13,161 nt of DNA from an uncultured Bacilli bacterium (lineage in GTDB: Bacteria; Bacillota_I; Bacilli_A; RF39; UBA660), in the NCBI GenBank assembly GCA_944332505.1, contig CALVKC010000024.1, positions 1-13,161 on the forward strand, given 5' to 3'. Positions within the stretch are counted from its first letter, which is position 1. Each line of letters starts with the position of its first letter. A model generated the notes under the pieces. It searched no databases and was not told where the DNA came from. It saw only the letters and a list, made by a program, of their open reading frames with translations. A program made the position numbers and the translations under genes. Positions 1 through 4,767 of this stretch are shown here, piece after piece.

Positions 1-1871
1 CCTCCAACAATTATATCTTCATTTGCACGAAGTTCAAATTCTGCTCCTTCAAGTTTAATTTTTTCATAATGATAAGAGTCATCTTCAATGATAAGTTCTT
101 CTCCAGTTTTATTGATTTCTACTTTTCCTTTAACTTGAGTATTTTCAAATTCCACTTCAACAATAGCACCAAATACATCATCATTAATTAAAGTAGAATC
201 ATCTCCAATAGCAAATGTTAAGGCTTCTTCATTCCATAAATAACCATCTAACTTTTGGTCTTGTTCTTCTAAACGATAAGTTCCACTTTCTAATGGTAAT
301 GGTGTAAGTAAAATTCCCTCATCATTAGTTTCAAAAACACATTGTTCTTTGTCTGTAACTTGACATACATATTCGTTATTTTCAACATCAAAAATTTTAA
401 ATTTAATTCCTGCTACTGGAATAGTATTTCCAGTTTCTGAATCAATTTTTATAACTTTTAATCTAGCAGTAATTTCTGCATTTGCAAGCAACTTGTAAAT
501 TGGATCTTCTGAATATTCATTTACGACTATTTCAAAATCCTCTACCATTTCATGATCTTCCGTTGTTGTTGCTTGTCTTACAGTATATGTACCGTATGGC
601 AATGTTGCTGTTGCATAACCGTTTTCATCAGTAGTAATACTTGTTACTTTTTCGCCAGTTGACTTTAAATATATATCAAAAGTTACATTAGGCTCACCAG
701 TTAAGAATCCTGTTTCATCACTAGCATAAACTTTAAATATTTTTAAATCACGTTCAATAACTTTCTCTGTAACATCTACCTCTGGATACAAGTCATCTTT
801 CGTAATATTAAAAAAATACTTGGTTTCGTTAAGTTCGTATCCAGTTGAGGATTTTTCTTCTTTTAGAAAAAACGTACCTAAAGATGGCAAATAATCACTT
901 GTTACATATTCTCCACCTTTTGAAATAACTTCGCCTACTCTATTTCCTTCTAAATCATAAATACCATATACTGCACCATCTAAAGTTGCATCTCCTTGAG
1001 CAATGCCCAAGCCAGTATCCATGTCAACTTTTTTTACTGATACCTTACCACCTACGATTTCAATTTTTAAATTTACATCAATCGGATCGTAAGCTCCTCT
1101 CATCATTAAATCTTGTGATGTAGGATGATAATAAATAATCGCAGGATGTGAGTAATTTTTATCTCTTTTACTGATAGTAACACTACCATCGCCAACATCA
1201 TTTGCAGTGATACTTAATGTGTTTCCACTAATAGAAGCACTAACATTATCAGTATCAACAACTTCAAACTTATTTAATACATTGTTAGAATCAGTTAATT
1301 CTACTGTATCTCCAATAACCATATCAATAGTATCATTAGTTATATTAGGGCTAATATTATGTTCTTCTACCAAACGATTTAACTCATTAATTTCATTTGT
1401 GTATTTAGTAATTCGATTTCCATTAAGTGAATCAGTAAAATAAATGTCATAACCATGAGGTACTGTTTGCCATATTAAATATTGAGTTACTGTATACCAA
1501 TGTATGTCAGTATGGTTTCCATATCCGTAACCATAATATGCAAGCAAAGTAATTCTTCTCCATTGCTCTTGTGTCATCTGTCCTACATAGGATTGGTCAA
1601 AATCTTGTCCTGGATAAACAGCTCCATCTGAAACTGGAGTACCAGGTTCAATACAGTAAACGAAACTTCCATCGGAATTTCTAGTAATTACTGTCATCTG
1701 TTGGTATTTTCTTGTACTTCCTTTTACCTTTAAGATATAATCTCCACTTATCCATTGAGATTTATCATTAAAAGTTTCATTATATGTTGATGCATTTACT
1801 GTTGGCACACATGAAATTCCAATCAACAATAACATCAAACCATTAATTATCTTATTTTTTATCTTCTTCAT
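1..1871 (-). CDS. Thioester-domain (TQXA) surface adhesin with Cna_B/SpaA-like repeats, 3' end cut by window edge
   Basis: This large secreted cell-surface protein is open from an ATG at 1869-1871 to the left edge (623 complete codons, C-terminus missing). An AGGAGG at 1877-1882 sets the start. Residues 1-27 are a signal peptide: K-rich start, hydrophobic 11-22, ending near VNAS. Residues about 40-150 form a thioester domain: Cys73 in VYCIEPG and Gln130 in TVTQYLIW match the Cys-Gln pair that forms an internal thioester in TQXA adhesins, which bind host amines covalently. About 150-265 looks like an Ig-like beta domain. From about 270 come Cna_B/SpaA-type domains (starts near 272, 370, 475 and 580), with K-x-D-x-(D/E)TG openings and late Glu residues (LKEEK, RLEEQ) consistent with isopeptide-stabilised stalks. 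A sortase signal would lie beyond the edge. It sits 36 nt after the upstream gene with a terminator between them. The family call is strong; the ligand is unknown. Confidence 0.9.
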   Translation of the reverse strand, partial: MKKIKNKIINGLMLLLIGISCVPTVNASTYNETFNDKSQWISGDYILKVKGSTRKYQQMTVITRNSDGSFVYCIEPGTPVSDGAVYPGQDFDQSYVGQMTQEQWRRITLLAYYGYGYGNHTDIHWYTVTQYLIWQTVPHGYDIYFTDSLNGNRITKYTNEINELNRLVEEHNISPNITNDTIDMVIGDTVELTDSNNVLNKFEVVDTDNVSASISGNTLSITANDVGDGSVTISKRDKNYSHPAIIYYHPTSQDLMMRGAYDPIDVNLKIEIVGGKVSVKKVDMDTGLGIAQGDATLDGAVYGIYDLEGNRVGEVISKGGEYVTSDYLPSLGTFFLKEEKSSTGYELNETKYFFNITKDDLYPEVDVTEKVIERDLKIFKVYASDETGFLTGEPNVTFDIYLKSTGEKVTSITTDENGYATATLPYGTYTVRQATTTEDHEMVEDFEIVVNEYSEDPIYKLLANAEITARLKVIKIDSETGNTIPVAGIKFKIFDVENNEYVCQVTDKEQCVFETNDEGILLTPLPLESGTYRLEEQDQKLDGYLWNEEALTFAIGDDSTLINDDVFGAIVEVEFENTQVKGKVEINKTGEELIIEDDSYHYEKIKLEGAEFELRANEDIIVG

Positions 1872-1891
1872 AAATTCCTCCTATTTTTACC

Positions 1892-1916
1892 AAAAGAAAA
1901 AAGCCTATCAAGGCTT
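1892..1916 (-). terminator. Intrinsic terminator between the signal-anchored protein and the adhesin
   Basis: A 6-bp stem (AAGCCT at 1901-1906, AGGCTT at 1911-1916) with a 4-nt loop is followed on the minus strand by TTTTTTCTTTT. The upstream gene's TGA stop (1908-1910) lies in the loop. The tract ends only 9 nt before the adhesin's AGGAGG, leaving no room for a promoter after the terminator. Confidence 0.7.
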
Positions 1917-2516
1917 GGGAATATCTGGATAAGCAATATAGTTATTATTTCCATCAAACATAGTCAACATATAGTACATAACACCACAGTCATCAGTAGT
2001 ATAATCGCAAAAATATCCGTAATACCCGTATTCTTTTTTATAAAGTTCTCCAACTCTATTACATTCTGCCATAGAATCAAAGTCTGCTCTAAAAACTGTA
2101 TAAAATTTTTTAGGTGTGCAACTAGGTTCTTCTACTACTGGTGGAGTTATCGTTTGTGGTGGAGTTGGTGTTGTTGTTTGCTGGTTATTAGTGTTAGTAT
2201 CATTTTTAGGAGTTGTATATGTTTCATTTGTATTAGCCTCACTTTGTGGCATTTCTTCCTTTGGTTTTTCTTCTATTTGTTCTTCTTTATTTTCAGTTTC
2301 AAGTTTTTCTTCATTATCATCTTCTTCTTTTTCTTCGGTTATACTTTCTGTTTTTAAATCAGAATTTAATCGTGTTTTTGATGATTGTTCTTTTGAAACA
2401 TCTCTATTATTTATAATACCTATACCTATTACAGTACCAAAAAGAAATAATGATACTATAATTACCAAAATAACTCTTTTAAGCATCTTTCTTTTAGTGG
2501 TCATATAATTATTCAA
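1908..2516 (-). CDS. Signal-anchored protein with acidic and Thr/Pro-rich stalk and a four-Cys external domain
   Basis: I do not recognise a named family. The 202 residues show a basic N-terminus, one hydrophobic segment (about 13-35) acting as signal anchor, a long disordered stalk (about 38-131) that is first Glu/Lys-rich and then Thr/Pro/Asn-rich, and a compact C-terminal domain (132-202) rich in Tyr with Cys133, Cys152, Cys170 and Cys177, which could form two disulfides outside the cell. The start shown is TTG at 2514-2516, placed 7 nt after TGGAG (2524-2528). An in-frame ATG at 2502-2504, 12 nt after AGGAG (2517-2521), would give 198 residues and is also plausible. It lies directly upstream of the adhesin in the same direction, so a surface role beside the adhesin is a reasonable inference only. 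Confidence 0.75.
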   Translation of the reverse strand: MNNYMTTKRKMLKRVILVIIVSLFLFGTVIGIGIINNRDVSKEQSSKTRLNSDLKTESITEEKEEDDNEEKLETENKEEQIEEKPKEEMPQSEANTNETYTTPKNDTNTNNQQTTTPTPPQTITPPVVEEPSCTPKKFYTVFRADFDSMAECNRVGELYKKEYGYYGYFCDYTTDDCGVMYYMLTMFDGNNNYIAYPDIPKP

Positions 2517-2635
2517 CTCCTAACTCCAAAATCGTTATATTGCCTTTTAATGCACTTTGACAACGGATATAACATATTCTATTTATCACTCTAAAAAAGA
2601 AATTTTGCAAGAGTTTTTTTGATTTTTTCTAAAAA

Positions 2636-2671
2636 TTACGGTATTTTCTGTCGTTTATTGAAAATGTGCAT
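2636..2671 (-). CDS. Putative 11-residue leader peptide
   Basis: An ATG (2669-2671) opens an 11-codon frame, MHIFNKRQKIP, ending in TAA. It has one of the best ribosome binding sites in the window, AAAGGAG at 2680-2686, spaced 8 nt. An in-frame ATG two codons earlier is only 2 nt from that site and is unlikely. The peptide is basic with no membrane segment. It lies about 120-130 nt upstream of the signal-anchored gene, as expected for a translated leader that governs attenuation or mRNA stability. The reading frame and binding site are seen; the function is inferred. Confidence 0.45.
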   Translation of the reverse strand: MHIFNKRQKIP

Positions 2672-2737
2672 TTTCATCACTCCTTTCAAAGTTAGTTTTT
2701 TGACAATGAGATCCCTATAAACTCATAAAATTAATGC

Positions 2738-2764
2738 AAAAAAAAGAGTCCAAAAAGGCTCCTA
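2738..2764 (-). terminator. Terminator after the ArpU-like gene
   Basis: On the minus strand AGGAGCC, a five-T loop and GGACTCT pair as a roughly 7-bp stem with one bulged A, followed by a run of eight T (2738-2745 read in reverse). It lies about 20 nt past the stop of the upstream regulator-like gene. Confidence 0.7.
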
Positions 2765-2782
2765 CGGTTACTTTTCAATTTA

Positions 2783-3259
2783 TTATTTATAAACAATTAT
2801 ATTAAATACGATACCAAATCTAATAATTGCACTATTCTTAATAGTATTAAATGCTTCTCTGCCTAAATCAAATTTAGTCCTTAATGATGCCTCTGATTTA
2901 CCACATAATAAGCAATCATTAATATATGCATTTTCCTCTTTAGACATTATAGAGTATAATTTGTTAAGTTGAATATTAAACTCATTATAGGCTTGCTCAC
3001 TATCAAGTTTATATTCAACTGCTTTACCAACAGGGTCAGAAACATTATTAGAGAATTGTTCTAATCTTGGTCTATAATTAGCAGTTAATCTAACATGATA
3101 GCCATTAATAAACTTATTTCTAGCTATTTTTAGTTCTCTTAACTTTTCTATAACTTTTTCATAAGTCGCTAGTATATCATAGATTACCATTTCTTCTTTT
3201 GTTAATGTAAAATTGTCTGCATATTCTTCTTCGTAACATTGTTCATAATTTGTATTCAA
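2783..3259 (-). CDS. ArpU/sigma-70 region 4-like phage- or element-type regulator (tentative)
   Basis: The protein has 158 residues if it starts at TTG 3257-3259, or 161 if at GTG 3266-3268. I prefer the TTG because AAAGG (3269-3273) lies 9 nt upstream of it but directly abuts the GTG. The N-terminal two thirds are helical and charged, with an SDPVGKAVEYK segment resembling the region before the HTH in ArpU/DUF1492-type late-gene activators. The last 50 residues (EEN-x-YI-x-D-x-LL-x-GKSE, then LR-x3-DLGREAFNTIKNSAIIRFG) fit a sigma-region-4-like helix-turn-helix near the C-terminus, again as in ArpU/RinA-type proteins. These proteins usually activate or modulate transcription in prophages and conjugative elements. 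It sits between a mini-protein gene and surface-protein genes, so control of the latter is plausible. The family call is from motif memory, not a search. Confidence 0.6.
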   Translation of the reverse strand: MNTNYEQCYEEEYADNFTLTKEEMVIYDILATYEKVIEKLRELKIARNKFINGYHVRLTANYRPRLEQFSNNVSDPVGKAVEYKLDSEQAYNEFNIQLNKLYSIMSKEENAYINDCLLCGKSEASLRTKFDLGREAFNTIKNSAIIRFGIVFNIIVYK

Positions 3260-3285
3260 AGTAACCACCCTTTCAATATAAAATA

Positions 3286-3331
3286 AAAGAGAGAAAATTA
3301 GAGGGGCAAAAGCCCTTAACTTTCTCTCTTT
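3286..3331 (-). terminator. Long hairpin over the end of the mini-gene, candidate terminator
   Basis: Positions 3321-3331 and 3286-3296 are perfect 11-base inverted complements, and the pairing extends to about 15 bp with one G-U before an inner GGGC/GCCC stem with a UUUU loop. Minus-strand transcripts would form a 46-nt hairpin that contains the mini-gene's stop (3316-3318), followed by a broken U-tract (UAUUUUAU). It ends about 12 nt before the next gene's AAAGG. Its U-tract is weaker than usual, so it could instead protect mRNA ends or be a processing site. Confidence 0.6.
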
Positions 3332-3441
3332 ATAATTCTTAATACGTTATTTTTAGAGACTTTAAAAATACTCGCATTATTATAGCAACTATTTACACTT
3401 AAACAGCCTGCTGAAGAACATCCTTTTTTACTAGAAATCAT
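3316..3441 (-). CDS. 41-residue Cys-containing mini-protein with an HTH-like C-terminus
   Basis: This ORF was found by reading the minus strand. ATG (3439-3441) is preceded by TGAGG with GAGG at 3449-3452, spaced 7 nt, and ends in TAA at 3316. The product has Cys8, Cys13 and Cys19, is basic (pI clearly high), and has no signal peptide or membrane span. Residues 18-38 read S-C-Y-x2-A-S-I-F-K-V-S-K-N-x-V-L-R-I-I-K, which resembles the recognition part of IS1 InsA/resolvase-type helix-turn-helix segments (A-x-I-x2-V-x2-N-x-(V/I)-L-R). It could be a mini DNA-binding protein, a remnant of a transposase N-terminus, or a metal-binding peptide. Flanking hairpins on both sides and a good ribosome binding site argue that it is a working gene. 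I know no family for it. Confidence 0.55.
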   Translation of the reverse strand: MISSKKGCSSAGCLSVNSCYNNASIFKVSKNNVLRIIKRES

Positions 3442-3459
3442 CTTATAACCTCATTTCAT

Positions 3460-3522
3460 AAAAAAGGGGCGAAAAAGTCAGTAACTGTTCTCAAAATAGA
3501 AATGATACTGCTTTTTCTACCC
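3460..3522 (-). terminator. Large hairpin plus U6 upstream of the mini-gene: terminator or attenuator
   Basis: Minus-strand RNA pairs GGG with CCC, GAAAAAG with CUUUUUC (3511-3517 and 3471-3477) and CAGUA with UACUG (3506-3510 and 3479-3483), with one bulge and a small internal loop; UUCU/AGAA can pair inside the 22-nt loop. It is followed directly by six U (3460-3465) and, 7 nt later, by the ribosome binding site of the mini-gene. Transcription from P2 would therefore stop before the mini-gene unless the hairpin is overcome. Confidence 0.75.
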
Positions 3523-3579
3523 TAACAACTCTAAATTTTATTAATAATAGCATCTGCCATTACATCAACAAATAAATTG
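3460..3579 (-). ncRNA. Predicted ~120-nt RNA from P2 to the hairpin
   Basis: A start about 7 nt after the P2 -10 box and a stop at the U6 tract predict a roughly 120-nt RNA. Its 3' half is the large hairpin and its 5' half is AU-rich and largely unstructured by eye. It may act as a trans RNA or only be the attenuated leader of the mini-gene. I do not recognise a known riboswitch or sRNA family. A 9-codon ATG frame inside it (3531-3560) has no ribosome binding site. Confidence 0.4.
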
Positions 3580-3585
3580 CCTTAT

Positions 3586-3614
3586 ATTCTAACGGTTTTA
3601 GAAATAAGTGTCAA
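3586..3614 (-). promoter_or_regulatory. Promoter P2, TTGACA-17-TAGAAT
   Basis: TTGACA at 3609-3614 and TAGAAT at 3586-3591 on the minus strand are 17 nt apart, a near-perfect housekeeping sigma promoter. It points to the hairpin and mini-gene and lies inside an otherwise non-coding stretch. Confidence 0.75.
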
Positions 3615-3624
3615 TAGTTTTTAT

Positions 3625-3678
3625 AAAAAAAACAAACAAAAAACAAAGAAATAATCTCTCTCTTTGCATAATTTGTTT
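3625..3678 (-). terminator. AU-rich hairpin with U8 tract just after P1
   Basis: On the minus strand AAACAAA (3672-3678) can pair with TTTGTTT (3634-3640) around an inner CAAAGA/TCTTTG stem (3661-3666 and 3644-3649), followed by G and eight T (3625-3632). RNA from P1 would then be about 58 nt. The stem is weak (mostly A-U), so termination could be partial. Confidence 0.4.
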
Positions 3679-3688
3679 ATTTTACATT

Positions 3689-3718
3689 ATTATACCACTT
3701 GACAAGATGGAGTCAAGT
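3689..3718 (-). promoter_or_regulatory. Promoter P1 with a palindromic operator over -35 and spacer
   Basis: TTGACT (3711-3716) and TATAAT (3689-3694) are spaced 16 nt on the minus strand. A perfect 7-bp inverted repeat, ACTTGAC at 3697-3703 and GTCAAGT at 3712-3718 with an 8-nt gap, covers the -35 box and most of the spacer. A dimeric repressor bound here would block RNA polymerase. Which protein binds is unknown. Confidence 0.7.
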
Positions 3719-3725
3719 TTATTCC

Positions 3726-3768
3726 ATGTCTATTTCATGTCGTTTTATGCTTTTTTTATGTCGCTTTT
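3726..3768. repeat. Four phased ~11-bp direct repeats, ATGTCgnTTTt
   Basis: On the plus strand ATGTC begins at 3726, 3737 and 3758 with a degenerate ATGCT copy at 3747, giving periods of 11, 10 and 11 bp. Each unit continues into a T-rich tail. The array ends about 9 bp upstream of the P1 -35 box on the same helical face. Such spacing is typical of activator arrays or of tandem sites for integrase or replication proteins. Confidence 0.55.
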
Positions 3769-3783
3769 AAAATAACCACTTTT

Positions 3784-4266
3784 TTAACAATTTAACTCTT
3801 TTAAAATGTTTTTTTCAATAGCATCTAAAAGTTTTTCTTCAGACATCATATTTATATATTGTCTTAATTGATTGTATTTATTTATTGCAGTTTCTTTATC
3901 TTCCTCAATACCACCAAATACTCCAGAAATATCTAAATCATAATTACCAACTGGGAATGATACAACTGCACCATACTCAAATAATAATCTCTTATTTAAA
4001 GGTAATGGCTGATAATCTTTATCTAAAGCAATAGGATCGGTGTGTTCATAATTTATTAAGTATAACCCAAAGGAGATATTACCTTTATTAATATCATCTT
4101 TAAATATATAAACATCTTTCAAATCCCTATTACTATGATTTTTTGAAAAATCATCTAAATTAACTCCATCATCTATTTTGGGTATTACTTCATGTAATTC
4201 CTTATGTTGCTTATCTTGTAATTCTTTCATCAAGTTGAAAATATTTTTTCTTTTTTCTTCTAGCAT
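3784..4266 (-). CDS. Unrecognised 160-residue cytosolic protein
   Basis: The start is set at ATG 4264-4266, 7 nt after GAGG (4274-4277). A GTG at 4282-4284 would add six residues but has no site. There is no signal peptide or membrane span. The N-terminal 30 residues are charged and helical (EEKRKN, KELQDKQHKEL). A central part holds alternating hydrophobic strands (VYIFKDD, ISFGLYLINYE, LLFEYGAVVSFPVG, YDLDISGVFGG), suggesting a beta-rich fold, and the tail from about 125 is helical. The last residue is Cys. It follows the small membrane protein gene by 85 nt in the same direction, with its own extended -10-like sequence between them. I can assign no function; an immunity or sensor protein of an accessory element is one guess. 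Confidence 0.65.
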   Translation of the reverse strand: MLEEKRKNIFNLMKELQDKQHKELHEVIPKIDDGVNLDDFSKNHSNRDLKDVYIFKDDINKGNISFGLYLINYEHTDPIALDKDYQPLPLNKRLLFEYGAVVSFPVGNYDLDISGVFGGIEEDKETAINKYNQLRQYINMMSEEKLLDAIEKNILKELNC

Positions 4267-4316
4267 ACTAAATCCTCTTTTCACTACACAAATACTAATT
4301 TGGACTTATGTAAATA

Positions 4317-4343
4317 ATTGTACCACATAAATATGATATTTAT
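4317..4343 (-). promoter_or_regulatory. Possible extended -10 promoter with AT palindrome for the 160-residue gene
   Basis: TGGTACAAT (TACAAT at 4317-4322) is an extended -10 element on the minus strand with no good -35. The adjoining ATAAATA-TGA-TATTTAT palindrome (4327-4343) fills the spacer region and could be an operator. It is AT-rich, so chance is possible. Confidence 0.35.
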
Positions 4344-4351
4344 AACCCATT

Positions 4352-4660
4352 TCATAAATTTGTCATAAATTCCCAAACAATAGTATAGATTTTTGTCATT
4401 TTAATTTTAGTAAATAAGTAATAAATAACTCCAAATTCAAAAACACTCAATAAAAATATCATATTATTAGCAAACCCCATACTCATAACTGATATTGCTA
4501 AATCTCTCGGAATATCACATGAATCACAAACAAAATAAGAAAAATCTATATTAGTTTTTATTAAGAAACAAATTCCAAGAAAAATGGGAACTATTATTAA
4601 TGATGCAAGTAAGGATTTTAATACAATTCGAACGTAATCTTTAAAATCTAAATAATACAC
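4352..4660 (-). CDS. Small two-helix membrane protein, unrecognised
   Basis: The protein has 102 residues starting at GTG (4658-4660), which lies 5 nt after GGAAGG (4666-4671). Hydrophobic segments at about 14-35 and 64-86 should span the membrane. The loop between them holds Cys45 and Cys48 in a CDSC motif that could be redox-active or metal-binding, but this is only a spacing match. Both ends are charged. It is transcribed divergently from the tandem-HTH regulator, with about 107 bp between the starts, so it may be that regulator's target. No family recognised. Confidence 0.6.
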   Translation of the reverse strand: MYYLDFKDYVRIVLKSLLASLIIVPIFLGICFLIKTNIDFSYFVCDSCDIPRDLAISVMSMGFANNMIFLLSVFEFGVIYYLFTKIKMTKIYTIVWEFMTNL

Positions 4661-4682
4661 TATATCCTTCCTTTCTGTTCTT

Positions 4683-4767
4683 ATTATATCACGTTTTTAG
4701 GTAATACACCGACACTTTTTAAATATTTCTATTTTAAATGGGAAAATTATATTAGAGGTGTCGTTAT
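4683..4767. promoter_or_regulatory. Divergent control region with inverted GTGTCG half-sites
   Basis: On the minus strand TGATATAAT (TATAAT at 4683-4688) is an extended -10 box without a good -35 for the small membrane protein. GTGTCG occurs on the minus strand at 4710-4715 and on the plus strand at 4758-4763, the latter between the ribosome binding site and ATG of the regulator. This is consistent with self-repression by the tandem-HTH protein. Confidence 0.4.

Larger units (their letters stand above)
2517..2782 (-). promoter_or_regulatory. Control region before the signal-anchored protein: leader ORF and candidate promoters
   Basis: This 266-bp gap holds, in minus-strand order, a terminator (2738-2764), a leader ORF (2636-2671) and promoter-like sequences. 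One candidate is TTGTCA (2558-2563) and TATAAC (2534-2539) with an 18-nt spacer; its start would fall on the TTG start's ribosome binding site, which favours the ATG start at 2504. A second is TTGCAA with GATAAA 17 nt on. GTTATAT (2534-2540) and ATATAAC (2567-2573) form an inverted repeat. None is decisive. Confidence 0.4.
3269..3783 (-). promoter_or_regulatory. 515-bp control region with two promoters, three hairpins, phased repeats and a mini-gene
   Basis: This gap between two annotated-size genes is unusually structured. In minus-strand order it holds four phased ATGTC-type repeats (3726-3768), promoter P1 with a palindrome (3689-3718), an AU-rich hairpin with a U8 tract (3625-3678), promoter P2 (3586-3614), a large hairpin with a U6 tract (3460-3522), a 41-codon gene (3316-3441) and a long hairpin (3286-3331). 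Each is listed separately. Confidence 0.7.

Noticed and set aside
1207..1443. Plus-strand frame opposite the adhesin
   Set aside because: It lies entirely within the adhesin gene on the other strand, has no ribosome binding site, and the adhesin frame is clearly coding.
2116..2508. Long plus-strand frames opposite the signal-anchored protein
   Set aside because: They are shadows of the minus-strand gene's Glu/Lys and Thr/Pro-rich codons, giving implausible Cys/Val/Phe runs and no ribosome binding site.
2534..2573. GTTATAT/ATATAAC inverted repeat as an operator
   Set aside because: It is only seven AT-rich bases separated by 26 nt, which is expected by chance in this sequence. Mentioned within the control region only.
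3531..3560. Nine-codon ATG frame MADAIINKI inside the P2 leader, resembling the start of staphylococcal phenol-soluble modulins (MAD-x-I...), with a Pmt-like exporter in the window
   Set aside because: There is no ribosome binding site, the frame stops after nine codons, and modulins are at least about 20 residues. The likeness is too short to carry weight.
3598..3669. 23-codon hydrophobic frame (MQRERLFLCFLFVFF...) overlapping the P1 transcript, a type I toxin-like shape
   Set aside because: There is no ribosome binding site before its ATG, and the Phe/Leu richness is simply the translation of the T-rich hairpin tract. Kept only as a note.
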